Shown here: piece by piece, positions 1 through 20,701 of the stretch
Layout of the letters: the number at the start of each line of letters is the position of its first letter
Position numbering within the stretch: the stretch's first letter is position 1
Assembly: GCF_013927005.1 (NCBI RefSeq)
Contig: NZ_CP055930.1
Location: forward strand, 1,612,001 to 1,676,000
Reading direction: 5' to 3'
Source of the DNA: Enterobacter sp. RHBSTW-00175
Lineage (GTDB): Bacteria > Pseudomonadota > Gammaproteobacteria > Enterobacterales > Enterobacteriaceae
DNA length: 64,000 bases
Notes under the pieces: generated by a model
What the model was told of the DNA's origin: nothing
The model's database searches: none
Seen by the model: only the letters and a program-made list of their open reading frames with translations
Made by a program: the position numbers and the translations under genes

Positions 1-357
1 TCCCCACAACCCCCAGTTGAATACTATTGAGTACTTCAACATGCCCTTTAACGAATATGGCGCCAGGGTAATCCGGTATCATTCGAAGTAATGGTGGATA
101 TCGTGGGTCATTCGCGGACAGCAGAAAATGACCTGGCTGTTCGAGCCAAATCAGGCTCCGCTCAAGCTCAGCCTCACCGAGTGCAAAAAAGCGTTCAGCT
201 TGCTTAACCGACAGCCCTGCATCTTTGATAGAAACATTATCAATATTCGTCTGGCGCAACAGGTATACGGCTGCTTCCAGCATCGTATCACCGCACAGTG
301 TTGCCATGTTTATCAGTCGTAACCATATCTCTGTGGACGTCATCCTTTTCCCTGCCA
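1..357 (-). CDS. dprA: DprA (Smf), DNA-processing protein, 5' part only
   Basis: Reading the minus strand from an ATG at 357 gives an open frame that runs off the window edge (119 codons). The residues STEIWLRL, AERF, SLIWLEQP, YPPLL and DYPGAIFVKG match the N-terminal SAM-like part of enterobacterial DprA, and IQLGVVG begins the Rossmann DNA-binding core. DprA binds single-stranded DNA and loads RecA during transformation in competent species; its role in enterobacteria is unclear. The start at 357 is preceded by GGAGG six bases upstream. An ATG at 343 matches the E. coli start better but has its purine run directly against the codon. It is divergent from def, as in E. coli. The C-terminal part lies outside the window. 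Confidence 0.88.
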
Positions 358-470
358 TAAGCAGCCTCCGCAATCATTGCGATTGGTCACTGATGCTGTC
401 AATCGATGGGGGATTTGTCTAGAATAGAGGTAATATTCTTATCAACTCCTGAATACGACTCTGGAAATTT
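358..470. promoter_or_regulatory. Divergent dprA/def intergenic region
   Basis: These 113 bases separate the two start codons and must carry both promoters. The part next to def is AT-rich (around 427-455), but I could not pick a confident -35/-10 pair for either gene. No hairpin or repeat is evident. Confidence 0.4.
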
Positions 471-980
471 ATGGCAGTTTTGCAAGTGTTACATATACCG
501 GACGAGCGCCTTCGCATCGTCGCTGAACCGGTAAAAGAAGTGAATGCAGAAATTCAGCGTATCGTCGATGATATGTTCGATACCATGTACGCCGAAGAAG
601 GCATTGGCCTGGCGGCTACGCAGGTTGACATTCACAAGCGTATTATCGTGATTGACGTCTCTGAAAATCGCGATGGCCGTCTGGTGCTGATCAACCCTGA
701 GCTGCTCGAAAAGAGCGGAGAAACAGGTATCGAGGAAGGCTGTCTGTCCATTCCAGAACAGCGTGCTTTAGTACCACGTGCCGAAAAAGTGAAAATTCGC
801 GCTTTGGATCGTGACGGTAATCCGTTCGAGCTGGAAGCTGACGAACTGCTGGCGATTTGTATTCAACATGAGATGGATCATCTGGTCGGTAAACTGTTTA
901 TCGATTATCTCTCGCCACTGAAACAACAGCGTATTCGCCAGAAAGTAGAGAAACTGGATCGTATGCGCTCTCGTGCATAA
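471..980 (+). CDS. def: Peptide deformylase
   Basis: Removes the formyl group from the N-terminal methionine of nascent proteins; metal-dependent and cytosolic. The 169-residue length is normal. All three family motifs are present: GIGLAATQ at 44-51, EGCLS at 89-93 (Cys91 is a metal ligand) and QHEMDH at 132-137 (His133 and His137 bind metal, Glu134 is catalytic). It is followed after 23 bases by fmt, whose product adds the formyl group to Met-tRNA, so both halves of the formyl cycle are co-transcribed. Confidence 0.98.
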   Translation: MAVLQVLHIPDERLRIVAEPVKEVNAEIQRIVDDMFDTMYAEEGIGLAATQVDIHKRIIVIDVSENRDGRLVLINPELLEKSGETGIEEGCLSIPEQRALVPRAEKVKIRALDRDGNPFELEADELLAICIQHEMDHLVGKLFIDYLSPLKQQRIRQKVEKLDRMRSRA

Positions 981-1003
981 CATCCCGGGATACAAGGAAT
1001 AAC

Positions 1004-1951
1004 GTGTCTAAATCGCTACGTATTATCTTCGCAGGAACTCCTGATTTTGCAGCGCGCCATCTCGACGCGCTGTTATCTTCTGGCCACCAGGTTGTGGGTG
1101 TATTTACTCAACCGGATCGTCCGGCTGGCCGCGGCAAAAAGCTGATGCCGAGCCCGGTAAAAGTACTGGCAGAAGAACACGGACTACCTGTATTCCAGCC
1201 CGTATCCTTACGTCCTCAGGAAAATCAGCAACTTGTTGCCGAGCTGAATGCTGACGTCATGGTGGTGGTGGCTTACGGTTTAATTCTGCCAAAAGCTGTT
1301 CTTGAAATGCCTCGCCTGGGCTGTGTCAATGTGCACGGCTCTCTGCTGCCTCGCTGGCGCGGCGCTGCACCTATCCAGCGTTCTTTGTGGGCAGGAGATG
1401 CAGAAACTGGCGTCACTATCATGAAGATGGACGTGGGTTTAGACACCGGCGACATGTTGTATAAACTCGCCTGCCCGATTACCGCAGAAGACACCAGCGC
1501 AACACTTTACGACAAGCTGGCGGATCTTGGCCCTCAGGGTCTCATCGAGACCCTGCAACAGCTTGCGGATAATACGGCGCAGCCTGAAGTTCAGGATGAA
1601 GCGCTGGTTACCTATGCCGAAAAGTTGAGCAAAGAAGAAGCTCAGATCGACTGGTCATTGTCGGCAGCTCAGCTTGAACGCTGCATTCGTGCATTTAACC
1701 CTTGGCCGATGAGCTGGGTAATGATCGATGATCAGCCAGTAAAAGTCTGGAAAGCTTCCGTCATTGAGGGGCACTCAACCGCAGAGCCCGGTACGATCCT
1801 CGATGCGAACAAACAGGGGATCCAGGTTGCAACGGCAGAAGGTATTTTGAACCTTGAGTCGCTCCAGCCTGCGGGTAAGAAAGCGATGAGTGCCCAGGAT
1901 CTGTTAAATTCCCGTCGCGAATGGTTTATCCCCGGCAAACGTCTTGCCTGA
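1004..1951 (+). CDS. fmt: Methionyl-tRNA formyltransferase
   Basis: Transfers formyl from 10-formyltetrahydrofolate to initiator Met-tRNA. The start codon is GTG at 1004, preceded by an AAGGA stretch. The 315 residues include the [12 protein letters not shown]-terminus, the formyltransferase catalytic set Asn109, His111 (in [12 protein letters not shown]) and Asp147 (in DVGLDTGD), and a C-terminal tRNA-binding domain with [12 protein letters not shown]. It lies in the def-fmt-rsmB-trkA order typical of enterobacteria. Confidence 0.98.
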   Translation: MSKSLRIIFAGTPDFAARHLDALLSSGHQVVGVFTQPDRPAGRGKKLMPSPVKVLAEEHGLPVFQPVSLRPQENQQLVAELNADVMVVVAYGLILPKAVLEMPRLGCVNVHGSLLPRWRGAAPIQRSLWAGDAETGVTIMKMDVGLDTGDMLYKLACPITAEDTSATLYDKLADLGPQGLIETLQQLADNTAQPEVQDEALVTYAEKLSKEEAQIDWSLSAAQLERCIRAFNPWPMSWVMIDDQPVKVWKASVIEGHSTAEPGTILDANKQGIQVATAEGILNLESLQPAGKKAMSAQDLLNSRREWFIPGKRLA

Positions 1952-1968
1952 GAAAATTTATCCTTAAG

Positions 1969-1992
1969 GCCCGGTGTTTCCGGGCATTTTTA
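1969..1992 (+). terminator. Hairpin with T-rich tail between fmt and rsmB
   Basis: A six-base stem GCCCGG/CCGGGC (1969-1974 with 1980-1985) with loop TGTTT is followed by ATTTTTATTTTTA. It looks like a weak intrinsic terminator or attenuator. It ends only about a dozen bases before the rsmB start at 2004 and could partly uncouple rsmB from def-fmt. The short stem makes full termination doubtful. Confidence 0.45.
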
Positions 1993-2003
1993 TTTTTACG
2001 GCT

Positions 2004-3290
2004 ATGAAAAAACAAAATCTACGCAGTATGGCGGCGCAGGCCGTCGAACAAGTGGTTGAGCAAGGGCAGTCGCTGAGCAATGTACTGCCACCGCTTCAAC
2101 AAAAGGTATCGGATAAAGACAAAGCGCTACTTCAGGAGCTGTGCTTTGGTGTCCTGCGCACCCTTTCCCAGCTCGAGTGGCTGATTAACAAGCTGATGTC
2201 ACGCCCGATGACAGGAAAGCAGCGCACCGTGCATTACCTGATTATGGTTGGATTCTACCAGCTGCTTCATACCCGAATTCCCACTCATGCTGCGCTGGCA
2301 GAAACGGTAGAAGGCGCCGTTGCCATTAAACGCCCGCAGCTGAAAGGATTGATCAACGGGGTGCTACGCCAGTTCCAGCGCCAGCAAGAAGCGTTGCTGG
2401 CTGAATTTGCCAAGACCGAGAATCAGTTCCTTCACCCGTCATGGCTGCTTAATCGTCTTAAAAAAGCGTATCCGCAGCAGTGGCAGGACATCGCCGGCGC
2501 CAATAACCAACGTCCTCCGATGTGGTTACGCGTCAACCGTATTCATCATACCCGCGACGCGTGGCTTGCCCTGCTGGAAGAATCTGGTATGAACGGATTT
2601 ACGCATGATGCCTATCCTGATGCTGTACGTTTAGCAACCCCGGCGCCAGTACATGCATTACCGGGTTTTGAAGAGGGATGGGTGACGGTTCAGGATGCCT
2701 CAGCTCAGGGCTGCATGACATGGCTTGAACCCAAAAATGGCGAGCAGATCCTCGATCTTTGTGCGGCCCCCGGGGGTAAAACGACACATATTCTCGAAGT
2801 TGCCCCGCAAGCCAGCGTAATGGCTGTTGATGTCGACGAGCAGCGTCTTTCTCGCGTCTATGACAACCTGAAACGTTTAGGGTTAAAGGCGCAGGTCAAA
2901 CAGGGTGACGGACGTAAGCCTGCTGAATGGTGTGGTGATACACAATTCGACCGTATCTTGCTGGATGCACCTTGTTCAGCTACCGGCGTGATCCGCCGCC
3001 ACCCGGACATCAAGTGGCTGCGTCGCGATCGTGATATCAACGAACTTGCTCAGCTGCAAGCCGAAATTCTCGATGCAGTTTGGCCACATCTTAAATCTGG
3101 GGGGACACTGGTGTATGCAACCTGTTCAGTTCTTCCAGAAGAAAACTGTCAGCAGATCGCGGCATTCCTGAAACGTACCCCAACTGCTTCACTGCATGGA
3201 ACAGGTACACCAGAGCGCCCTGGTTTGCAAAACCTGCCAGGTGCTGAAGAAGGCGATGGTTTCTTTTACGCTAAGCTAATCAAAGAGTGA
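2004..3290 (+). CDS. rsmB: 16S rRNA m5C967 methyltransferase RsmB
   Basis: AdoMet-dependent methyltransferase that makes m5C967 in 16S rRNA. The start is ATG 2004, which gives the usual [14 protein letters not shown]-terminus and 428 residues; an upstream in-frame ATG at 1974 lies in the terminator-like hairpin and is unlikely. An NusB-like RNA-binding domain fills roughly residues 1-140. The AdoMet motif [11 protein letters not shown] is near residue 250. The two family cysteines are in DAPCSATG (near 324) and [10 protein letters not shown] (near 374), the latter being the nucleophile in E. coli. Confidence 0.97.
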   Translation: MKKQNLRSMAAQAVEQVVEQGQSLSNVLPPLQQKVSDKDKALLQELCFGVLRTLSQLEWLINKLMSRPMTGKQRTVHYLIMVGFYQLLHTRIPTHAALAETVEGAVAIKRPQLKGLINGVLRQFQRQQEALLAEFAKTENQFLHPSWLLNRLKKAYPQQWQDIAGANNQRPPMWLRVNRIHHTRDAWLALLEESGMNGFTHDAYPDAVRLATPAPVHALPGFEEGWVTVQDASAQGCMTWLEPKNGEQILDLCAAPGGKTTHILEVAPQASVMAVDVDEQRLSRVYDNLKRLGLKAQVKQGDGRKPAEWCGDTQFDRILLDAPCSATGVIRRHPDIKWLRRDRDINELAQLQAEILDAVWPHLKSGGTLVYATCSVLPEENCQQIAAFLKRTPTASLHGTGTPERPGLQNLPGAEEGDGFFYAKLIKE

Positions 3291-3311
3291 TGTGAGAACA
3301 GGCCGCAAGAT

Positions 3312-4688
3312 ATGAAGATAATCATTCTGGGTGCAGGACAGGTCGGTGGAACACTGGCCGAAAACCTTGTTGGTGAGAACAACGATATCACTATTGTCGA
3401 TACCAATGGCGATCGACTGCGCGTTTTGCAGGATAAGTTTGACCTTCGGGTTGTACAAGGCCACGGTTCACACCCACGAGTACTTCGCGAAGCCGGTGCA
3501 GACGATGCCGATATGCTGGTCGCGGTGACCAGTTCTGACGAAACCAATATGGTTGCGTGCCAGGTTGCTTACTCACTTTTCAACACGCCAAACAGGATTG
3601 CTCGCATCCGTTCCCCGGATTATGTCCGTGACGCTGAAAAGCTGTTTAATTCTGAAGCGGTTCCGATTGACCATCTTATTGCGCCAGAACAATTGGTTAT
3701 CGACAACATTTACCGTCTGATCGAATACCCGGGCGCACTCCAGGTCGTGAACTTCGCCGAAGGAAAAGTGAGCCTGGCCGTAGTTAAAGCTTATTACGGT
3801 GGTCCACTGATTGGTAACGCCCTGTCGACCATGCGCGAACATATGCCGCATATCGATACCCGTGTCGCAGCCATTTTCCGTCACGACAGGCCTATTCGTC
3901 CGCAAGGCTCGACTATTGTCGAAGCCGGTGACGAGGTCTTCTTTATTGCCGCTTCTCAGCATATCCGTGCGGTAATGAGTGAGCTTCAGCGTCTCGAAAA
4001 GCCGTACAAACGCATTATGTTGGTCGGCGGTGGTAATATCGGCGCGGGCCTGGCGCGTCGGCTGGAAAAAGACTATAGCGTGAAGTTGATCGAGCGCGAT
4101 CAACAACGTGCGTCTGAGCTCGCTGAAAAATTACAGAACACGATCGTGTTTTATGGTGATGCGTCGGATCAAGAGTTGCTGGCCGAAGAACATATTGATC
4201 AAGTCGATCTGTTTATTGCCGTCACCAACGATGATGAAGCGAATATCATGTCGGCGATGCTCGCAAAACGGATGGGAGCCAAAAAGGTGATGGTGCTTAT
4301 TCAGCGCCGCGCCTACGTAGACCTGGTCCAGGGTAGTGTCATTGATATTGCGATTTCGCCGCAACAGGCCACTATTTCTGCACTGCTAAGCCACGTTCGT
4401 AAGGCCGACATCGTTGGTGTTTCGTCTCTTCGTCGCGGTGTCGCTGAGGCTATCGAAGCCGTTGCACACGGTGATGAAACAACCTCCCGCGTGGTAGGCA
4501 GGGCGATTGATGAAATTAAACTACCGCCAGGCACCATAATTGGGGCGGTGGTGCGTGGTAATGATGTCATGATCGCCAATGATAATTTGCGTATCGAGCA
4601 AGGTGACCATGTCATTATGTTCCTTACCGATAAAAAATTTATTACCGACGTCGAACGTTTATTCCAGCCAAGTCCATTCTTCCTGTAA
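3312..4688 (+). CDS. trkA: Trk system potassium uptake regulatory subunit TrkA
   Basis: Peripheral, NAD-binding gating subunit of the TrkH/TrkG potassium uptake channels on the inner membrane. The 458 residues contain two RCK modules, each with a Rossmann motif: GAGQVGGTL at the N-terminus and [13 protein letters not shown] near residue 237. Each is followed by an RCK_C domain. It follows rsmB by 21 bases and is the last gene of the def-fmt-rsmB-trkA group. The membrane subunits TrkH and TrkG are not in the window, as in E. coli. Confidence 0.98.
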   Translation: MKIIILGAGQVGGTLAENLVGENNDITIVDTNGDRLRVLQDKFDLRVVQGHGSHPRVLREAGADDADMLVAVTSSDETNMVACQVAYSLFNTPNRIARIRSPDYVRDAEKLFNSEAVPIDHLIAPEQLVIDNIYRLIEYPGALQVVNFAEGKVSLAVVKAYYGGPLIGNALSTMREHMPHIDTRVAAIFRHDRPIRPQGSTIVEAGDEVFFIAASQHIRAVMSELQRLEKPYKRIMLVGGGNIGAGLARRLEKDYSVKLIERDQQRASELAEKLQNTIVFYGDASDQELLAEEHIDQVDLFIAVTNDDEANIMSAMLAKRMGAKKVMVLIQRRAYVDLVQGSVIDIAISPQQATISALLSHVRKADIVGVSSLRRGVAEAIEAVAHGDETTSRVVGRAIDEIKLPPGTIIGAVVRGNDVMIANDNLRIEQGDHVIMFLTDKKFITDVERLFQPSPFFL

Positions 4689-4691
4689 TGA

Positions 4692-4720
4692 TTGGGGTGC
4701 TCTTAAAAGGGCACCCCCAA
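4692..4720. terminator. GC-rich stem-loop downstream of trkA
   Basis: TTGGGGTGC and GGCACCCCCAA can pair around TCTTAAAAG just after the trkA stop. There is no clear T-run on the plus strand. It may mark the trkA mRNA 3' end or serve as a stability element rather than a canonical intrinsic terminator. Confidence 0.4.
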
Positions 4721-4781
4721 AATTAACCCTCTCATTAATATGCCATTAATTTTTCATAACGATTATTTATCACCAATGGAA

Positions 4782-4810
4782 ATTAGCTAATCATTTGTTA
4801 AACTTATAAT
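4782..4810 (+). promoter_or_regulatory. Candidate mscL promoter
   Basis: A perfect -10 hexamer TATAAT lies at 4805-4810, 26 bases before the mscL ATG. The -35 position (ATTAGC, 17-base spacing) is poor. This fits the stationary-phase, sigma-S-assisted expression known for E. coli mscL, but that link is inference. Confidence 0.4.
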
Positions 4811-4835
4811 CGTCAGCTGGCTCAAGGAGAACATA

Positions 4836-5246
4836 ATGAGTTTTATTAAAGAGTTTCGCGAATTTGCGATGCGCGGGAATGTGGTGGATTTGGCTGTGGG
4901 TGTCATTATTGGTGCGGCGTTCGGTAAGATCGTTTCATCACTGGTAGCCGACATTATTATGCCACCTTTAGGGTTGTTAATCGGGGGCATTGATTTTAAA
5001 CAGTTCGCGGTTACGCTGCGGGATGCACAAGGTGATGTCCCTGCGGTTGTGATGCACTACGGTGTGTTCATCCAGAACATCTTCGATTTTGTGATTGTCG
5101 CGTTTGCTATTTTTATGGCGATCAAGCTTATCAACAAGCTTAACCGCAAAAAAGAAGAGCCGGCAGCAGCACCTGCACCAACCAAAGAAGAAGTACTGTT
5201 GACCGAAATCCGCGACCTGTTAAAAGAACAAAATAACCGTTCTTAA
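4836..5246 (+). CDS. mscL: Large-conductance mechanosensitive channel
   Basis: Homopentameric inner-membrane pore that opens under hypo-osmotic shock to release solutes. The 136-residue protein has the amphipathic N-terminus [17 protein letters not shown]1 with the gate-region sequence [18 protein letters not shown] (about 16-33), TM2 [17 protein letters not shown] (about 84-101) and a C-terminal charged bundle helix with RDLLKEQ. AAGGAGAAC precedes the ATG. Its TAA at 5244-5246 abuts the convergent arfA stop at 5247-5249. Confidence 0.98.
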   Translation: MSFIKEFREFAMRGNVVDLAVGVIIGAAFGKIVSSLVADIIMPPLGLLIGGIDFKQFAVTLRDAQGDVPAVVMHYGVFIQNIFDFVIVAFAIFMAIKLINKLNRKKEEPAAAPAPTKEEVLLTEIRDLLKEQNNRS

Positions 5247-5462
5247 TCAGAAGCAAAAAACAGGAAGGCCAGTGGTAAAAAAGCAATTTGCTCTCTTGCC
5301 ACTGGCCTCCCAGTTACCCCGATTGCCATGTTTGCCCTTACGCAGATAACTTCCTTTCCCCTTTTTATTCTTCTCTACCCGCTGCCGGAAAAGTGGATCA
5401 TGGAGCAGGGCTTCGATGGCATTGTCTTTAATTTGCCCCTTCGTATGCTGATAGCGACTCAT
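5247..5462 (-). CDS. arfA: Alternative ribosome-rescue factor A
   Basis: ArfA recruits release factor 2 to ribosomes stalled on mRNAs without a stop codon, a backup to tmRNA. The 71-codon frame begins [20 protein letters not shown] and has the basic [21 protein letters not shown] core. The hydrophobic tail [12 protein letters not shown] is normally not made: the mRNA contains a long hairpin within the reading frame (separate entry), so the natural message lacks a stop and the truncated peptide is tagged by tmRNA unless trans-translation fails. The gene is convergent with mscL, as in E. coli. Confidence 0.96.
   Translation of the reverse strand: MSRYQHTKGQIKDNAIEALLHDPLFRQRVEKNKKGKGSYLRKGKHGNRGNWEASGKRANCFFTTGLPVFCF
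5255..5307 (-). terminator. Hairpin terminator / RNase III-type stem inside arfA
   Basis: GGCCAGTGGTAA (5267-5278) pairs with TTGCCACTGGCC (5296-5307) over 12 bases with one G-U. The loop contains a further AGCAA/TTGCT stem. On the minus strand it is followed by TTCCTGTTTTTTGC. It lies upstream of the arfA stop codon, so terminated or cleaved transcripts are non-stop messages, the known basis of ArfA control by tmRNA in E. coli. It may also end mscL transcripts from the other side. Confidence 0.85.
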
Positions 5463-5519
5463 AATTTCTCCTGAGTATGGTTTAAGTCGACCGGAGTCTA
5501 GACCTGGACGTACTAAAAA

Positions 5520-5945
5520 TCAACACCCCTGTGTTTCTCCACTTGCTCCCTGCTCGAGTGCTTCAAGGATCGAGCAATAGACGCTGCTATGGGCTGTACC
5601 ACAGCAGGCATCATTCAGGCGCTGTAGTGACCGCTGCATCGTCTGAAGCTCCTGGATCCGCGCTTCTACTTCATCCAGTCTGGCCTGAACAATGCTCTTC
5701 GACTCCTGGCAAGTATGATGTGCCGGATCTATGCGGATCGATAAAAGCTCACGGATGGAATCAAGGGTAAAACCAAGCTGGCGTGCGTAACGTATAAACC
5801 GGAGGCGCTGTAGATCATTATCGGTATAAAGACGAAACCCACCTTCCGTGCGCACCTCATGGTCAATCATCTGCTGCTTTTCGTAATAACGAATGGTGTC
5901 GGGTGTTACGTTTGCAAGCTTTGCGAGTTCACCAATACGATACAT
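5520..5945 (-). CDS. zntR: Zinc-responsive MerR-family activator ZntR
   Basis: Activates the zinc/cadmium/lead exporter gene zntA by underwinding its promoter when zinc binds. The 141 residues start with the MerR winged helix (MYRIGELAKLANVTPDTIRYYE), then a dimerisation helix. Metal ligands are visible: Cys79 in HHTCQES, and Cys114, Cys115, His119 and Cys124 in the CCGTAHSSVYC loop; Cys141 is terminal. zntA is not in the window. It starts 2 bases downstream of the yhdN stop, so the pair is likely co-transcribed. Confidence 0.96.
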   Translation of the reverse strand: MYRIGELAKLANVTPDTIRYYEKQQMIDHEVRTEGGFRLYTDNDLQRLRFIRYARQLGFTLDSIRELLSIRIDPAHHTCQESKSIVQARLDEVEARIQELQTMQRSLQRLNDACCGTAHSSVYCSILEALEQGASGETQGC

Positions 5946-5947
5946 AA

Positions 5948-6316
5948 CTACTCCTCCTTCATTTTGTGCATCAGCCGTTCACAATACTCGCCATGCAGAA
6001 AATCTGTATTCATTCCAGCCTGGCGCAGTTTCAATTCGATCAATGCCAGACGACGGCTAATTTCTGGATGCCGGGGATCGTCCTTGCGAATGCCTTTCAA
6101 CAGATCAACAAGTTCTACAGCCTCTTTACGCTGCTCAAGCTCCGGGGGTAAGCAACCGGCATTTTTCAGTAAGCGATAGCCAGAACGTAACTCAGGCGCG
6201 ACATGAGAATCGTCATCCAGCGCTATCGGAGCACCGGCACCGGGGAGATTGTCGAACTCACCTTTTCTTAGGGCATCGCAAATATGGCGTTCTGCCCACT
6301 GGTCGAGCAACCACAT
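5948..6316 (-). CDS. yhdN: DUF1992 (DnaJ-C28-like) family protein YhdN
   Basis: A 122-residue soluble protein that begins MWLLDQWAERHICDALRKGE and has the GEFDNLPGAGAP motif of the DUF1992 family, found in bacterial YhdN and near human DNAJC28. It carries no J-domain. Function is unknown. It lies between rplQ and zntR as in E. coli, downstream of the strong rplQ terminator. Confidence 0.92.
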   Translation of the reverse strand: MWLLDQWAERHICDALRKGEFDNLPGAGAPIALDDDSHVAPELRSGYRLLKNAGCLPPELEQRKEAVELVDLLKGIRKDDPRHPEISRRLALIELKLRQAGMNTDFLHGEYCERLMHKMKEE

Positions 6317-6382
6317 AACGGACTCCAGGGGATGAACAGAAAAGATACAGTTATTGTAGAGAAGTGGGGATTCTGCGGATAT

Positions 6383-6410
6383 AAAAAAACCCGCCGAAGC
6401 GGGTCTTTTT
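6383..6410 (-). terminator. Terminator of the alpha operon, after rplQ
   Basis: On the minus strand ACCCGC and GCGGGT pair around a TTCG tetraloop (6389-6404) and run into TTTTTTTAT. A canonical intrinsic terminator just downstream of the rplQ stop. Confidence 0.92.
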
Positions 6411-6423
6411 ACGTTACTACAGA

Positions 6424-6834
<411 letters not shown>

Positions 6835-6850
6835 TTAACCTGTGATCCGG

Positions 6851-7840
6851 TTACTCGTCAGCAATGCTTGCCGGTGGCCAGTTTTCCAGGCGCATGCCCA
6901 GAGACAGACCACGTGAAGCCAGCACGTCTTTAATCTCAGTAAGAGATTTTTTACCCAGGTTCGGCGTTTTCAGCAACTCAACCTCGGTACGCTGTACCAG
7001 ATCACCGATATAGTGGATAGCTTCTGCCTTAAGGCAGTTAGCAGAGCGGACAGTCAATTCGAGATCGTCAACAGGGCGCAGCAGGATCGGATCGAATTCT
7101 GGTTTCTCTTCTTTAACTTCCGGCTGACGAACATCACGTAAGTCAACGAAAGCTTCAAGTTGTTCTGCCAGGATGGTTGCCGCACGACGAATCGCCTCTT
7201 CAGGATCGATTGTGCCGTTGGTTTCCATTTCGATGACCAGCTTGTCCAGGTCGGTACGCTGTTCTACACGCGCTGCTTCAACATTGTAGGCAATACGCTC
7301 TACAGGGCTGTAACATGCGTCGACCAGCAGACGGCCGATTGGGCGCTCATCTTCTTCCGAATGAATTCGGGCAGAAGCCGGCACATAACCACGACCGCGC
7401 TGAACTTTGATACGCATGCTAATAGCTGCGTTCTCATCGGTCAGGTGGCAGATCACGTGCTGCGGCTTGACGATTTCAACATCACCGTCGTGGGTGATGT
7501 CGGCTGCAGTCACAGGGCCAATGCCAGATTTATTCAGAGTAAGAATAACTTCATCTTTACCCTGAACTCTCACCGCCAGCCCTTTCAGGTTGAGCAGGAT
7601 TTCAAGGATATCTTCCTGAACGCCTTCTTTGGTGCTGTACTCATGAAGTACACCATCAATCTCAACCTCGGTCACCGCGCAACCCGGCATCGATGAGAGC
7701 AGAATACGGCGCAGTGCGTTACCCAGAGTATGGCCAAAGCCACGCTCTAAAGGCTCAAGGGTCACCTTGGCGTGCGTCGAACTCACTTGCTCGATATCTA
7801 CCAGGCGCGGTTTTAGAAACTCTGTCACAGAACCCTGCAT
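6851..7840 (-). CDS. rpoA: DNA-directed RNA polymerase alpha subunit
   Basis: Alpha subunit of RNA polymerase: the N-terminal domain (about 1-235) dimerises and nucleates assembly, and the C-terminal domain (about 250-329) binds UP elements and activators such as CRP, which is also encoded in this window. The 329-residue length is exact for the family. The DNA-contacting loop with [10 protein letters not shown] (around Arg265) and the helix-hairpin-helix [16 protein letters not shown] are intact. It sits between rpsD and rplQ. Confidence 0.99.
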
Positions 7841-7865
7841 TGTGTCCTCTCTTTGGTACTAAGCT

Positions 7866-8489
<624 letters not shown>

Positions 8490-8518
8490 CTATCTCCAAC
8501 TAACCTAAAAAACGAGCG

Positions 8519-8911
<393 letters not shown>

Positions 8912-8924
8912 TCAATCACCCCGA

Positions 8925-9372
<448 letters not shown>

Positions 9373-9373
9373 G

Positions 9374-9409
9374 GCTGGCTAATCTAGCCAGCTCAACCCA
9401 ACTTTGCAA
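9374..9409 (-). promoter_or_regulatory. Alpha-operon promoter overlapping a small hairpin
   Basis: On the minus strand TTGCAA (9404-9409) and TAGATT (9381-9386) are separated by 17 bases. The -10 hexamer lies inside a seven-base inverted repeat GCTGGCT/AGCCAGC (9374-9380 with 9386-9392), whose RNA form could help end spc-operon transcripts. Both readings fit the position between rpmJ and rpsM. Confidence 0.75.
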
Positions 9410-9427
9410 GAAAAATATGCGAAATAA

Positions 9428-10907
<1,480 letters not shown>

Positions 10908-10914
10908 CTGCTAC

Positions 10915-12048
<1,134 letters not shown>

Positions 12049-12053
12049 CTACC

Positions 12054-13361
<1,308 letters not shown>

Positions 13362-13385
13362 TTACTCCCGTGATTCAATTGGTAA

Positions 13386-13691
<306 letters not shown>

Positions 13692-13705
13692 TCAGTAACC
13701 CTACC

Positions 13706-14968
<1,263 letters not shown>

Positions 14969-15036
14969 CTAATGTCAACTACTACCTGAGACTCTAAAAT
15001 CAGAGCCGTTAAAAAGCCCCATATCGAGGGCGCGGC

Positions 15037-15045
15037 ATTATAACA
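15037..15045 (-). promoter_or_regulatory. spc-operon promoter (extended -10)
   Basis: On the minus strand TGTTATAAT gives a consensus -10 (15037-15042) with an extended TG. The -35 region at normal distance is poor (around TACCCA). The surrounding GAAGCGG and GCCGCGCCCTC match the E. coli spc promoter. It lies about 80 bases upstream of rplN and just after the rpsQ terminator. Confidence 0.75.
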
Positions 15046-15064
15046 CCGCTTCTGCAATATGGGT

Positions 15065-15100
15065 AGAAAAAATAAACGGCTCATCGCTGAGCCGTTTATT
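15065..15100 (-). terminator. Terminator at the end of the S10 operon, after rpsQ
   Basis: A 13-base inverted repeat with core AAACGGCTCA/TGAGCCGTTT (15074-15083 with 15088-15097) encloses a four-base loop. On the minus strand it runs directly into TTTTTTC. A strong intrinsic terminator between rpsQ and the spc promoter. Confidence 0.9.
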
Positions 15101-15122
15101 CGTATCGAGAAGGCTTACTGTA

Positions 15123-17051
<1,929 letters not shown>

Positions 17052-17056
17052 CTACC

Positions 17057-17338
<282 letters not shown>

Positions 17339-17351
17339 TTATCCTCTAAAA

Positions 17352-19747
<2,396 letters not shown>

Positions 19748-19767
19748 TCAATCGCTCGATGACCTGA

Positions 19768-20248
<481 letters not shown>

Positions 20249-20254
20249 CCGCGC

Positions 20255-20282
20255 ATTATACGTATTTACAGACTTAATGCAA
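20255..20282 (-). promoter_or_regulatory. S10-operon promoter
   Basis: On the minus strand TTGCAT (20277-20282) and TATAAT (20255-20260) with 16-base spacing, followed by GCGCGGGC, a GC-rich discriminator typical of stringently controlled ribosomal promoters. About 175 bases upstream of rpsJ, as expected for the leader length. Confidence 0.8.
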
Positions 20283-20323
20283 GTCAACTGTGTCGATAAT
20301 AACCAACCTTTATTAAGGTGTAC

Positions 20324-20701
20324 TCATTGCTGTTCGATATCGGCCATAGCCTGCTTCACCCGCGCTTTGAGTTCGGACTGTTCAGTGAAATTTTCTGGCG
20401 CTGGTTGCTCTCCACTATCACCCTCCCAGGCAGTCTCTTCTGTCACGCTCTCTTGTGGCAGCGGTAAAGGTTTCTTCTTATATATATAGTGTTCATCTGA
20501 CAGGCGATAGTTCAGGGGCGCTGGTTCAGACCCCGTGGTTTGAGAAATCCAGAGATAGATAAAGCAGCCCGCCAGGGTGCATCCCATGATATACACCAGC
20601 CAACACAACAAATGCAGTAAACACCGCCCAGGCGTAACCGGCATATCAGGTCTGATAAAGCCTTCGTTTACGTTCGGGGTGTCACCCCGTTTCGTACTCA
20701 T
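20324..20701 (-). CDS. gspB: Type II secretion assembly protein GspB
   Basis: 125-residue bitopic inner-membrane protein: a short cytosolic N-terminus, one transmembrane segment (about 28-52, CLLHLLCWLVYIMGCTLAG) and a periplasmic, proline- and glutamate-rich domain ending SELKARVKQAMADIEQQ. Its start overlaps the gspA stop by four bases. In Aeromonas and E. coli, GspA and GspB form a complex that helps insert the secretin through the peptidoglycan. Identity rests mainly on topology, size and its place next to gspA; the sequence itself is poorly conserved. Confidence 0.82.
   Translation of the reverse strand: MSTKRGDTPNVNEGFIRPDMPVTPGRCLLHLLCWLVYIMGCTLAGCFIYLWISQTTGSEPAPLNYRLSDEHYIYKKKPLPLPQESVTEETAWEGDSGEQPAPENFTEQSELKARVKQAMADIEQQ

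Noticed and set aside
128..422. Two short plus-strand frames before def
   Set aside because: They lie opposite dprA, whose minus-strand translation matches a known protein family.
1974..2003. In-frame ATG at 1974 as the rsmB start
   Set aside because: It falls within the fmt-rsmB hairpin; ATG 2004 gives the standard N-terminus.
20306..20319. ACCTT/AAGGT hairpin as a gspB terminator
   Set aside because: Only five base pairs and no real T-run; not strong enough to call. No good terminator was seen between gspB and the S10 promoter.
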